Source: DASSTJ01 sp035707965
GTDB taxonomy: Bacteria; Actinomycetota; Actinomycetes; Actinomycetales; Angustibacteraceae
Length of the DNA stretch: 28,247 nucleotides
Direction: 5' to 3'
NCBI GenBank assembly: GCA_035707965.1
Contig: DASSTJ010000196.1
Coordinates: forward strand, 1 to 28,247
Part shown: positions 1 to 7,474 of the stretch, piece after piece
How the letters are laid out: each line of letters opens with the position of its first letter
Numbering within the stretch: position 1 is the first letter of the stretch
Translations under genes and position numbers: made by a program
Notes under the pieces: model-generated
The model's database searches: none
What the model was told of the DNA's origin: nothing
What the model saw: only the letters and a program-made list of their open reading frames with translations

Positions 1-85
1 CTAGGAGCGGGTCGCCAGCGGCCCAACCACGCCACGCCGGTTGAAGCTCAGGCACTGGTGGAGAGTTGAAGCGGAGGAGACGACC

Positions 86-240
86 GTGACCGAACCGTTC
101 CTCCTCGACCAGTTCCTGCCGACCTGGGACCTGAGACCTCCATGTCCCAGCTGTTCAGGGCATCGCCGACCGAGATCTTCGATGCGGTGACGAATCTCGA
201 TCTGTTCGGTCGCCGCCACCAGCTGCAGCGCGCGCCTTGA
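86..240 (+). pseudogene. Frameshifted N-terminal gene fragment (SRPBCC-like?)
   Basis: Two short pieces in different frames read as one protein. A GTG at 86 opens a piece beginning with a FLLDQFLPTWDL-like stretch. After a frame change near 130-142, a second piece continues with LFRASPTEIFDAVTNLDLFG and stops at 238-240. The pattern (FLPTxD, a variable stretch, RASPxEIxxAVxxLDL) resembles the N-terminus of small actinobacterial SRPBCC/polyketide-cyclase-like proteins, by memory only. About 50 codons remain, so the rest is missing. The antisense reading over 1-243 shows no recognisable family and I do not accept it. This is most likely a decayed remnant beyond the 3' end of ychF. It could also be chance coding-like sequence. 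Confidence 0.35.
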
Positions 241-261
241 CACAGCAGCTGCCCACGGTGT

Positions 262-1347
262 TCACACGTTGAAGCGGAACTCGACGACGTCGCCGTCGGC
301 CATCACGTAGTCCTTGCCCTCGATCCGCACCTTGCCCCGGGCCTTGGCCTCGGCCATCGAGCCGGCGTCGACCAGGTCGGAGAAGGACACGACCTCGGCC
401 TTGATGAAGCCCCGCTGGAAGTCGGTGTGGATGACCCCGGCAGCCTGGGGCGCCGTCCAGCCCTGGTGGATCGTCCAGGCGCGCGACTCCTTGGGGCCGG
501 CAGTCAGGTACGTCTGCAGCCCGAGCGTGCGGAAGCCGACTCGCGCCAGCTGATCGAGACCGGACTCCTCCTGGCCGATCCCGGCCAGCAGCTCGGCGGC
601 GTCCTGCGCGTCGAGCTCGGCCAGCTCGGCCTCCACCTTGGCGTCGAGGAAGATCGCCTCAGCCGGTGCGACCAGCGCACGCAGGCGAGCCTTGAGCGCC
701 TCGTCGGCGAGGCCGTCCTCGTCGAGGTTGAACACGTAGAGGAACGGCTTGGTCGTGAGCAGCGAGAGGTCCCGGATATCGGCTAGGTCGATCCCGGCGT
801 CCGACGCCCCCGCGAAGAGCGTGATGCCCTTCTCCAGCAACGTTTGCGAGGCGCGGGCCGCGTCCAGCACCTTCGCATCGGTCTTCTTGCCCTTGACCTC
901 CTTCTCGAGCCGCGGGATCGCGTTCTCGAGGGTCTGCAGGTCGGCCAGGATGAGCTCCGTGTTGATGGTCTCGAGATCGGACTCCGGGTCGACCTCACCG
1001 CCGACGTGGATGACGTCCGGGTCGCCGAAGGCACGGATCACCTGGCAGATCGCGTCGGCCTCGCGGATGTTCGCCAGGAACTTGTTGCCCAGGCCTTCTC
1101 CCTCGCTGGCCCCCTTGACGATGCCCGCGATGTCGACGAACGACACGGTCGCCGGCAGGATCCGGGCGCTGCCGAAGATCTCGGCCAGCTTCCCGAGCCG
1201 CTCGTCCGGCAGGGGCACCACGCCGATGTTCGGCTCGATCGTCGCGAACGGGTAGTTCGCCGCCAGCACGTCGTTCTTCGTCAGCGCGTTGAAGAGGGTG
1301 GACTTGCCGACGTTGGGCAGTCCGACGATTCCGATGGTGAGGGCCAC
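262..1347 (-). CDS. ychF: Redox-regulated ribosome-associated ATPase YchF (Obg family)
   Basis: This 361-residue protein is a translation-factor-like P-loop ATPase of the cytoplasm, and its length is normal for YchF/OLA1. The G1 loop GLPNVGKST is at residues 9-17. The G3 region DIAGIVKGASEGEGLGNKFL follows, then the YchF-type G4 variant FNLDE, which in this family favours ATP over GTP. The C-terminal TGS domain ends in VEFRFNV. The start is a GTG at 1347, preceded 9 nt upstream by a TAGACT -10 element, so the mRNA is probably leaderless or nearly so. It is transcribed alone. The decayed VapC relic lies just upstream on the same strand. Assignment is secure by motif and length. Confidence 0.97.
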   Translation of the reverse strand: MALTIGIVGLPNVGKSTLFNALTKNDVLAANYPFATIEPNIGVVPLPDERLGKLAEIFGSARILPATVSFVDIAGIVKGASEGEGLGNKFLANIREADAICQVIRAFGDPDVIHVGGEVDPESDLETINTELILADLQTLENAIPRLEKEVKGKKTDAKVLDAARASQTLLEKGITLFAGASDAGIDLADIRDLSLLTTKPFLYVFNLDEDGLADEALKARLRALVAPAEAIFLDAKVEAELAELDAQDAAELLAGIGQEESGLDQLARVGFRTLGLQTYLTAGPKESRAWTIHQGWTAPQAAGVIHTDFQRGFIKAEVVSFSDLVDAGSMAEAKARGKVRIEGKDYVMADGDVVEFRFNV

Positions 1348-1356
1348 GAGACGGAG

Positions 1357-1362
1357 AGTCTA
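1357..1362 (-). promoter_or_regulatory. -10 element of ychF (near-leaderless)
   Basis: Read on the minus strand, TAGACT fits the actinobacterial -10 pattern TANNNT and ends 9 nt before the GTG of ychF. Transcription would begin at or within a few bases of the start codon. No clear -35 or Shine-Dalgarno sequence is visible. Confidence 0.5.
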
Positions 1363-1557
1363 CCGAGTGGTCGGGGACGAGCCGTCGAGCGCTGCCGCGA
1401 GGCCGAGCTCGACCGCGGCCCTTCCCCAAGGCCCGGTCACGCGTCCGGATCGCCATACCAGGATTGATGCGCGCCGTGGCGAGCAGGTGGGCGTCGACCA
1501 GGCCCAGTCCCCGACCGAACAGATGTTGTCGACGAGGAGCTGCTGAGGCGTCGTGAC
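1363..1557 (-). pseudogene. Decayed VapC-type PIN-domain toxin, C-terminal relic
   Basis: Minus-strand pieces in two frames join into the C-terminal third of a VapC ribonuclease toxin. Around 1557-1525 one frame gives VTTPQQLLVDN. From 1525 to 1421 a second frame gives HLFGRGLGLVDAHLLATA, then RINPGMAIRTRDRALGK. From about 1425 to 1363 the first frame resumes with AAVELGLAAALDG and stops at 1360-1362. The GRGxGxVDAHLLA and WTRDRxL-type motifs are the hallmark of VapC C-termini and carry a conserved acidic residue of the PIN active site. Two frameshifts and loss of the N-terminal half (the rmuC start region occupies that place) mean it cannot be functional. No intact VapB antitoxin is visible. 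It fills the 292-base gap between ychF and rmuC. Confidence 0.6.
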
Positions 1558-1639
1558 GTGGATCCACGCACGTCGCTCGCCCCCTTTGGTCAGCCACTCG
1601 GCCGTAGGCCTGTCGGTGGTCGGTGGCACCGTGTCGGCC

Positions 1640-2794
1640 ATGGACACCACGACCCTCGTCGCGTTCGTCGCCGGCATGACGCTCGGCGGGCTGGCCGCTG
1701 CTGCGGTCACACGCTTCGTGCTAGCGGCACGGCACGCCCGCGTCGCCGCGGAGCGAGACCTGCTGCTGGCCCGGGTCAGCGACCTGGAGTCCGCTGCGGC
1801 GCAGGACCGCGAGCTGACGTCCGTCCTGGCCCCGCTGCGCGACAGCCTCGGCCGCGTGGAGCGGCAGGTCGCCACGCTCGAGCGCGACCGGGTCGAGCAG
1901 TACGCGCGGCTCGGCCAGCAGCTGCAGACGGTCACGGCGTCCGGCGAGGCGCTGCGCGACCAGACGTCCGCGCTCGTGGGGGCCCTGCGGTCGTCGAACA
2001 GCCGCGGGCTGTGGGGCGAGACGCAGCTGCGACGGGTGGTCGAGCACGCGGGCATGCTGGCGCGCGTCGACTTCTCCGAGCAGCCGACGGCCCTCGGTCC
2101 CGACGGCCGAGCCGTGCGGCCCGACCTCGTCGTCCGGCTCCCCGGCGGCAAGAACCTCGTGGTCGACGCCAAGGCGCCGATGAGCGCGTTCCTCGACGCC
2201 AGCGCGGCGTCGGACGACGCGTCACGGCAGCAGCTGCTCGGGGCGCATGCCAAGGCGCTGCGCGGCCACGTCGACACCCTGGCCGCCCGGGCCTACTGGC
2301 AGTCGTTCTCGCCCACGCCGGAGATGGTGGTCTGCTTCGTGCCGGGCGATGCGGTGCTGGCGGCCGCCCTCGACGCCGACCCGAGCCTGCACGACGACGC
2401 CATGGCCAGGCACGTCGTGCTCGCCTCGCCCGCGACCCTCCTCGCGCTGCTGCGCACCGTCGCGTACACCTGGCAGCAGGACGCCCTGGCCGGCAACGCG
2501 AAGGCGTTGTTCGACGTGGGCCGCGAGCTCTACGAGCGGCTCGGCACCCTCGGCGGTCGCACGGCGAAGCTGGGCAGCACGCTGCACCGCGCCGTCGAGG
2601 ACTACAACGCCCTCGTCGGCACCCTCGAGCGGCGGGTGCTCGTCACGGCCCGTCGCATGCGCGATCTCGACCTGACGAGCTCCGACCTCGCCGAGCCGGA
2701 CGCCGTCGAGACGACCCCCCGACCACTCACCGCGGTCGAGCTGCTGGACGACGTGCCGGCCGAACCTCAGTCCGTGCGACGCCAGGCGGGCTGA
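1640..2794 (+). CDS. rmuC: DNA recombination protein RmuC homolog
   Basis: RmuC proteins are membrane-anchored, coiled-coil, nuclease-fold proteins that limit recombination at inverted repeats. From the ATG at 1640 the product has 384 residues. It starts with a membrane segment (TTLVAFVAGMTLGGLAAAAV, residues about 3-22), followed by a coiled coil to about residue 115. The RmuC core then follows with SRGLWGETQLRRVVEHAGM and KNLVVDAKAPMSAFLDA, both diagnostic. The reading frame is open further upstream to a GTG near 1553, but that extension overlaps the VapC relic and would precede the membrane anchor. A GTG at 1631 is another option. It is convergent with ispH across a 28-nt gap holding a small CGCAG-CTG-CTGCG hairpin (2800-2812). 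Confidence 0.9.
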   Translation: MDTTTLVAFVAGMTLGGLAAAAVTRFVLAARHARVAAERDLLLARVSDLESAAAQDRELTSVLAPLRDSLGRVERQVATLERDRVEQYARLGQQLQTVTASGEALRDQTSALVGALRSSNSRGLWGETQLRRVVEHAGMLARVDFSEQPTALGPDGRAVRPDLVVRLPGGKNLVVDAKAPMSAFLDASAASDDASRQQLLGAHAKALRGHVDTLAARAYWQSFSPTPEMVVCFVPGDAVLAAALDADPSLHDDAMARHVVLASPATLLALLRTVAYTWQQDALAGNAKALFDVGRELYERLGTLGGRTAKLGSTLHRAVEDYNALVGTLERRVLVTARRMRDLDLTSSDLAEPDAVETTPRPLTAVELLDDVPAEPQSVRRQAG

Positions 2795-2822
2795 GGTGCC
2801 GCAGCTGCTGCGCCGGCGTGGA

Positions 2823-3881
2823 TCAGTGGGCTGGCGCCGGAGCGACGTCGTCCGCGCCGGCCGGGCTGTCCGCGGTGTCAGAGGCGGCGGCGTGCGCAGC
2901 CTCGGCCGCCTTGAGGTCGCGGCGCAGCTCCTTGGGCAGCGAGAACAGCAGGCTCTCCTCGGCCGCGCGCACCTCCTCCACGGTGTCGAAGCCTCGGGCA
3001 GCCAGCCAGGCGAGCACGTCACGCACCAGCAGCTCGGGCACGCTGGCGCCGCTCGTGACGCCGACCGTGGTCACGCCCTCCAGCCAGCTCTCGTCGATCT
3101 CGTCCGCGTAGTCCACGAGGTGCCCAGCCCCAGCGCCGTGCTCGAGCGCCACCTCGACGAGCCGCACGGAGTTCGACGAGTTACGCGAGCCCACCACGAT
3201 CACGAGGTCGGCCTCGGGCGCGATGCGCTTGATCGCGACCTGCCGGTTCTGCGTGGCGTAGCAGATGTCGTCGCTCGGCGGGTCCTGCAGCTTCGGGAAC
3301 CGCTGCCGAAGACGCCGCACCGTCTCCATCGTCTCGTCGACCGAGAGCGTCGTCTGCGACAGCCAGACCACCCGCTCCGGGTCGCGGACCGTCACGGCAT
3401 CCACGTCGTCCGGGCCGTTGACCAGGTGGATGTGCTCGGGCGCCTCACCCGAGGTGCCGACGACCTCCTCATGGCCCTCGTGGCCGATGAGGAGGATGTC
3501 GACGTCGTCCGCCGCGAACCGCTTCGCCTCGTGGTGGACCTTGGTCACGAGGGGGCAGGTCGCGTCGATCGTCTTCAGCGCGCGGGCCGCCGCCTCCTGG
3601 TGCACCACGGGCGCGACACCGTGCGCCGAGAAGACGACGGTGGCCCCCACGGGCACCTCGTTCGTCTCCTCCACGAAGACGGCCCCGCGCTTCTCCAGGG
3701 TCGCCACCACGTGCCGGTTGTGCACGATCTGCTTGCGGACGTACACCGGTGGCCCGTAGAGGTCGAGAGCCTTCTCGACGGCGATGACCGCTCGGTCGAC
3801 GCCGGCGCAGTACCCACGCGGCGCCGCCAGCAGGACGCGCTTCGTCGCTGCCGCAGCCTGGTCGGTCGCAGTGTCGGTCAC
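2823..3881 (-). CDS. ispH: 4-hydroxy-3-methylbut-2-enyl diphosphate reductase IspH
   Basis: IspH is the last enzyme of the MEP isoprenoid pathway. It is a [4Fe-4S] protein that reduces HMBPP to IPP and DMAPP. The three cluster cysteines are visible in PRGYCAGVDRAV (Cys25), IDATCPLVTKVH and ICYATQNRQ. The substrate-contacting HGVAPVVH segment and a central GHEGHEEVVGT are also present. I chose the GTG at 3881 (352 residues) because TACGAT ends exactly 7 nt before it, the spacing of a leaderless start. The ATG at 3890 overlaps that -10 element, and longer versions are low-complexity. The last 50 residues are an Ala-rich tail. It is divergent from xseA. Confidence 0.97.
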   Translation of the reverse strand: MTDTATDQAAAATKRVLLAAPRGYCAGVDRAVIAVEKALDLYGPPVYVRKQIVHNRHVVATLEKRGAVFVEETNEVPVGATVVFSAHGVAPVVHQEAAARALKTIDATCPLVTKVHHEAKRFAADDVDILLIGHEGHEEVVGTSGEAPEHIHLVNGPDDVDAVTVRDPERVVWLSQTTLSVDETMETVRRLRQRFPKLQDPPSDDICYATQNRQVAIKRIAPEADLVIVVGSRNSSNSVRLVEVALEHGAGAGHLVDYADEIDESWLEGVTTVGVTSGASVPELLVRDVLAWLAARGFDTVEEVRAAEESLLFSLPKELRRDLKAAEAAHAAASDTADSPAGADDVAPAPAH

Positions 3882-3888
3882 GCCTCCC

Positions 3889-3894
3889 ATCGTA
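3889..3894 (-). promoter_or_regulatory. -10 element of ispH (leaderless)
   Basis: TACGAT on the minus strand matches TANNNT and is followed after 7 nt by the GTG chosen as the ispH start. It lies in the 59-bp divergent region shared with xseA, whose own -10 is at 3929-3934. Confidence 0.55.
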
Positions 3895-3928
3895 GGTCGT
3901 GCGCGCCGAGGGCCCGAGCGCGCGTGCG

Positions 3929-3934
3929 TACAGT
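3929..3934 (+). promoter_or_regulatory. -10 element of xseA (leaderless)
   Basis: TACAGT is followed by 6 nt and then GTG, so the start codon would sit at or next to the 5' end of the mRNA. No Shine-Dalgarno is present, which supports leaderless translation and sets the xseA start at 3941. Confidence 0.6.
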
Positions 3935-3940
3935 GACGCG

Positions 3941-5188
3941 GTGAGCACGGCGCAACCCCGGCAGCCCCTCCCCGAGCGGGCGCTCGAGACGACACCGGAA
4001 CGCCCGTGGCCGGTGCGGCTGCTCAGCACGAAGATGGCCGCCTACATCGCCCGCATGCCCGCGGTGTGGGTCGAGGGCCAGGTCGTCCAGCTCGTGCGGC
4101 GGCCGGGCACGAGCGTGGCCTACCTCACCCTGCGCGACGCCGACGTCGACTTCTCGCTGCCCGTCACGGTGCACCAGCGGTTCCTCGAAGCCATGCCCAC
4201 CGAGCTCACGGATGGCGCCCGCGTCGTCATCCATGCGCGTCCCCAGTTCTGGGAGAAACGAGGGACGCTGCAGCTCCAAGCCGACGCCATCCGGCCCGTC
4301 GGCGTCGGCGAGCTGCTCGCCCGCATCGAGCACCTCAAGCGGCTGCTCGCGTCCGAGGGCCTCCTCGAGCCGTCCCGGCGCAAGCCCCTGCCCTTCCTGC
4401 CCGGCGTGGTCGGCCTCGTGTGCGGGCGCGCCAGCGCGGCTGAGCGTGACGTCGTCGAGAACGCCCGACGACGGTGGCCCGCCGTGTGCTTCGCCGTCCG
4501 GCAGGTCGCCGTGCAGGGGGTCAACGCCGTGGCCGAGGTGACGGCGGCGTTGCGCGAGCTGGACGACGACCCGACCGTGGAGGTCATCGTCATCGCCCGT
4601 GGCGGCGGCTCGCTCGAGGACCTGCTGCCGTTCAGCAACGAGACCCTCGTGCGTGCCGTCGCCGCAGCCCGCACTCCGGTGGTCAGCGCCATCGGTCACG
4701 AGGTCGACACCCCGCTGCTCGACCTCGTCGCCGACCACCGAGCCTCCACGCCGACCGACGCGGGCAAGGCGGTGGTGCCCGACGTGGCCGAGCAGCAGGA
4801 CGGTCTCGACTCCGTGACCGCACGTCTGCGACGCGCCGTCACCGGAGCGGTGCGGCACGAGCAGGCCGTGCTCGACGGCCTGCTCTCCCGGCCGTCGCTC
4901 GCCGACCCGCAGCGCATCGTCGACAGCCGCGAGCAGGCGGTGACCGACGCACGTGACCGGGCGCGACGATGCTTCGGCGCCCGCCTCGACCGCGGAGCCG
5001 ACGACGTCCGGCACCTGGCCACGCAGGTGCGCGCCCTCTCACCGGCCGCCACCTTGGAGCGCGGCTACGCCGTGGTACAGCGGCGGGACGGCGCGGTCGT
5101 CCGGCAACCCGGCGACGTGACGAACGGCGATCGGGTGCGGCTGCGCGTCGCCGGCGGCGACATCGCTGCGACGGTGCAGCAGCGGTGA
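3941..5188 (+). CDS. xseA: Exodeoxyribonuclease VII large subunit
   Basis: XseA with XseB forms exonuclease VII, which degrades single-stranded DNA in both directions. The 415-residue product has an N-terminal OB-fold (about residues 25-120, with WVEGQVVQL and VHARPQFWEKRGTLQLQ-like strands). The exonuclease VII core follows with VIVIARGGGSLEDLLPFSN, then VVSAIGHEVDTPLLDLVADH and RASTPTDAGKAVVP. A helical arm leads to the C-terminal LERGYAVVQ segment typical of the family. The leaderless signal at 3929 supports the GTG at 3941. An upstream GTG at 3899 would cross the divergent promoter. xseB follows after 63 nt. Confidence 0.97.
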   Translation: MSTAQPRQPLPERALETTPERPWPVRLLSTKMAAYIARMPAVWVEGQVVQLVRRPGTSVAYLTLRDADVDFSLPVTVHQRFLEAMPTELTDGARVVIHARPQFWEKRGTLQLQADAIRPVGVGELLARIEHLKRLLASEGLLEPSRRKPLPFLPGVVGLVCGRASAAERDVVENARRRWPAVCFAVRQVAVQGVNAVAEVTAALRELDDDPTVEVIVIARGGGSLEDLLPFSNETLVRAVAAARTPVVSAIGHEVDTPLLDLVADHRASTPTDAGKAVVPDVAEQQDGLDSVTARLRRAVTGAVRHEQAVLDGLLSRPSLADPQRIVDSREQAVTDARDRARRCFGARLDRGADDVRHLATQVRALSPAATLERGYAVVQRRDGAVVRQPGDVTNGDRVRLRVAGGDIAATVQQR

Positions 5189-5239
5189 GGGTGCAGGCAC
5201 TCGTCCGTAGCGCCGGAGCCGGCTGTCGGCAGGCGTCGG

Positions 5240-5245
5240 TAGGGT
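5240..5245 (+). promoter_or_regulatory. -10 element of xseB (leaderless)
   Basis: TAGGGT is followed by 6 nt and the GTG of xseB, the same arrangement as for xseA. xseB may therefore be transcribed from its own promoter as well as by read-through from xseA. Confidence 0.5.
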
Positions 5246-5251
5246 CCGACC

Positions 5252-5503
5252 GTGACCAGCTCTGACCGCGGCAGCGGCGCCGCCCAGACCGATCTCGACA
5301 GCCTCAGCTATGAGCAGGCGCGGGACGAGCTCGTCGACGTGGTGCGCCGGCTCGAGGCGGGGGGCGCCAGCCTCGAGGAGTCGCTGGCCCTGTGGGAGCG
5401 CGGTGAGGCGCTGGCCACCCGGTGCCAGCAATGGCTCGACGGCGCGCGGCAGCGCCTCGACGCCGCCCGGGCCGCCGGCGCGCCGGACGGCGACGAGAGC
5501 TAG
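5252..5503 (+). CDS. xseB: Exodeoxyribonuclease VII small subunit
   Basis: The 83-residue product has the compact helical hairpin of XseB. LSYEQARDELVDVVRRLEAG is followed by ASLEESLALWERGEALA, the family's most conserved stretch, and then a CQQWLDGARQRLDAA helix. It binds the helical arms of XseA. The GTG start at 5252 is set by the leaderless -10 and by the usual family length of about 80 residues. Its TAG stop overlaps the stop of the convergent DUF4245 gene by 3 of 4 bases. Confidence 0.95.
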   Translation: MTSSDRGSGAAQTDLDSLSYEQARDELVDVVRRLEAGGASLEESLALWERGEALATRCQQWLDGARQRLDAARAAGAPDGDES

Positions 5504-6315
5504 CCGGCCGGGTGCAGGCTCGCGGCGAGGACGGCCAGGTCCTCGAAGCTGGCGGTGCCCGTGACGATCGTCGTGACGCCGTCCCGCTCGTGGACGAGGC
5601 TGTTCTGCACCTTGGGCGCGCGCACGAACCTGCGCCACGCGACGCCGTCCACCTGCTGCGTGCCGTCCTCGCGGCCACGGTTCGTCTGCGAGCGCAGCCA
5701 CTCCACCGGCACGTCCTTGCCCTGCTCGACAGCGGCGTACTGGTCGTCGGCGGTCATGTAGCCGGCGTGCCACGTGAGCACGGAGCCGGTCGACCTGGTG
5801 GTGCGGACACTCGTCGCTCGCCAGCCGTCCGGCAGCCCGGACGGCACCGACGGCGTGAACTCGACCTGCTCGGCGGCCGCGCGCGCGCCCAGCGCCACGT
5901 CGACCGGCGGCTGGACGATCGCGTTCGTGTGCGGCACGAGCAGCAGCAGCCCCACGACGATCCCCAGCACGACCAGCAGCGAAGCCACCATGTTCGGCCA
6001 GGTGGCGCGCCGGCGCTCGACGGCGCGCAGGCGCGACTGCTCGCGCGCGAGCTCTCGCTCCCGCGCGACCGCCAGCGCCGCGTCGTCCACGACCACCTCG
6101 TCGACCCTGCCCACCTCACCGGCCCTGCCCACCTCACCGGCCCTGCCCACCTCAGGGCTCTGGTCCGCGCCGACGCTCTGCTCCGCGTCGACGTCGTGGC
6201 TGCCGGGCTGTCGGCTGCCTTCGTCCACCACTGCGGCTCCTCGCCGTCGGTTCGAGTCTCCGGCCGTGACGTCCACCCCACGGCGTCGTCTCCCATTGTC
6301 GACGTCGTGGCCCAT
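5500..6315 (-). CDS. DUF4245 family membrane-anchored protein
   Basis: DUF4245 proteins are actinobacterial, of unknown function, and often sit next to glpX and xseB as here. The conserved part has a single membrane segment after ERRRATWPNMV (VASLLVVLGIVVGLLLLVP, about residues 110-128 from the ATG at 6315). An extracytoplasmic domain follows with LPDGWRATSVR and LTWHAGYMTADDQYAAVEQ, ending near DLAVLAASLHP. The start is uncertain. The ATG at 6315 gives 271 residues, longer than I expect for the family. The extra N-terminal 100 residues are charged and include GEVGRA repeats and a short coiled coil, and the frame stays open into the glpX promoter. A start inside the extension is possible. Confidence 0.8.
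   Translation of the reverse strand: MGHDVDNGRRRRGVDVTAGDSNRRRGAAVVDEGSRQPGSHDVDAEQSVGADQSPEVGRAGEVGRAGEVGRVDEVVVDDAALAVARERELAREQSRLRAVERRRATWPNMVASLLVVLGIVVGLLLLVPHTNAIVQPPVDVALGARAAAEQVEFTPSVPSGLPDGWRATSVRTTRSTGSVLTWHAGYMTADDQYAAVEQGKDVPVEWLRSQTNRGREDGTQQVDGVAWRRFVRAPKVQNSLVHERDGVTTIVTGTASFEDLAVLAASLHPAG
6105..6154. repeat. 18-bp tandem repeat inside the DUF4245 gene
   Basis: CCCTGCCCACCTCACCGG occurs perfectly at 6105-6122 and 6123-6140, and its first 14 bases recur at 6141-6154. In the minus-strand protein it encodes a repeating GEVGRA hexapeptide in the cytoplasmic N-terminal tail. The exact identity suggests recent slippage. Confidence 0.9.
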
Positions 6316-6377
6316 TGTCACGGACGCGGCGACGTCGCGCGTCACCGGTGGCCGGCCCAGCTGCGTCACCACCCCGA

Positions 6378-6410
6378 TACGATCTGACGCGACAACCCGA
6401 GTGCGAGGAG
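6378..6410 (+). promoter_or_regulatory. glpX promoter -10 and ribosome binding site
   Basis: TACGAT at 6378-6383 matches TANNNT. A clear Shine-Dalgarno, GAGGAG at 6405-6410, lies 5 nt before the ATG at 6416. The glpX operon thus has a short leader, in contrast to the leaderless genes around it. I see no convincing -35. Confidence 0.5.
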
Positions 6411-6415
6411 CCCGC

Positions 6416-7474
6416 ATGCCTGACGTCGTCGACCCGCCTGCGAGCACAGCGACGGAGTCGCTCCCAGGGCTGCAGGCAGTGGCCGAGGAGCCTGACCGCA
6501 ACCTGGCCCTCGAGCTGGTGCGGGTGACCGAGGCCGCCGCCCTGGCGGGAGGTCGCTGGGTCGGCCGTGGCGACAAGAACGGGGCAGACGGCGCGGCGGT
6601 CGGGGCCATGCGCGCGCTCATCGGCACGGTGTCGATGAACGGCGTCGTGGTCATCGGCGAGGGCGAGAAGGACAACGCGCCCATGCTGTTCAACGGCGAG
6701 GCCGTCGGCGATGGAAGCGGGCCGGACTGCGACGTCGCGGTCGACCCGATCGACGGCACCAGCCTGTGCGCCAACGGCCAGAACAACGCGATAGCGGTCA
6801 TGGCCGTCGCCGAGCGCGGGTCGATGTACGACCCGAGCGCCGTCTTCTACATGGAGAAGCTCGTCACGGGCCCGGAGGCCGCTGAGGCGGTCGACATCCG
6901 GCTCTCCGTCGCCGAGAACATCGACCGGGTCGCCCAGGCCAAGAACGAGCAGCCCGACGACGTCACGGTGATGGTGCTGGACCGGCCACGGCACCGGCAG
7001 ATCATCGAGGAGATCCGAGCCACGGGCGCCCGCATCCGGCTCATCTCGGACGGCGACGTCGCAGGGTCCATCATGGCCGCGCGCCCTGACACCGGGGTCG
7101 ACCTGCTGCTCGGGATCGGCGGCACGCCGGAGGGCATCATCACCGCCTGCGCGATCACCTGCCTGGGCGGCACGATCCAGGGTCGGCTCTGGCCGCGGGA
7201 CGACGCCGAGCGGGCCAAGATGGCGGCCGCCGGCGACGAGCTGGGACGGGTGCTGCACACGCAGGACCTCGTGCGCGGCGACAACGTCTTCTTCGTGGCC
7301 ACCGGCATCACGGACGGCGAGCTGCTGAAGGGCGTCCGCTACCGGGCGGGCGGGGCCACGACCCACTCGCTGGTCATGCGGTCGCGCAGCGGCACCATCC
7401 GCGTGATCGAGAGCCACCACCAGCTCAGCAAGCTGCGCGCCTACAGCGTCGTCGACTTCGAGCACGGGCGATGA
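6416..7474 (+). CDS. glpX: Class II fructose-1,6-bisphosphatase GlpX
   Basis: GlpX is a metal-dependent phosphatase hydrolysing fructose 1,6-bisphosphate to fructose 6-phosphate in gluconeogenesis. In many actinobacteria it is the main FBPase. The 352-residue product shows AGGRWVGRGDKNGADGAAV (near residue 40), the metal-site segments VVIGEGEKDNAPML and DVAVDPIDGT (about residues 106-114), and LISDGDVAGSIMAA. LLLGIGGTPEGIITACA follows in the C-terminal half. The ATG at 6416 has a good Shine-Dalgarno; the longer open frame upstream runs antisense to the DUF4245 gene and is not coding. Its TGA overlaps the ATG of the next gene, so expression is coupled. Confidence 0.97.
   Translation: MPDVVDPPASTATESLPGLQAVAEEPDRNLALELVRVTEAAALAGGRWVGRGDKNGADGAAVGAMRALIGTVSMNGVVVIGEGEKDNAPMLFNGEAVGDGSGPDCDVAVDPIDGTSLCANGQNNAIAVMAVAERGSMYDPSAVFYMEKLVTGPEAAEAVDIRLSVAENIDRVAQAKNEQPDDVTVMVLDRPRHRQIIEEIRATGARIRLISDGDVAGSIMAARPDTGVDLLLGIGGTPEGIITACAITCLGGTIQGRLWPRDDAERAKMAAAGDELGRVLHTQDLVRGDNVFFVATGITDGELLKGVRYRAGGATTHSLVMRSRSGTIRVIESHHQLSKLRAYSVVDFEHGR

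Noticed and set aside
1360..2277. A 305-codon minus-strand open frame
   Set aside because: Most of it is antisense to rmuC; only its last part carries VapC-like sequence, which is interrupted by frameshifts and is reported as a relic.
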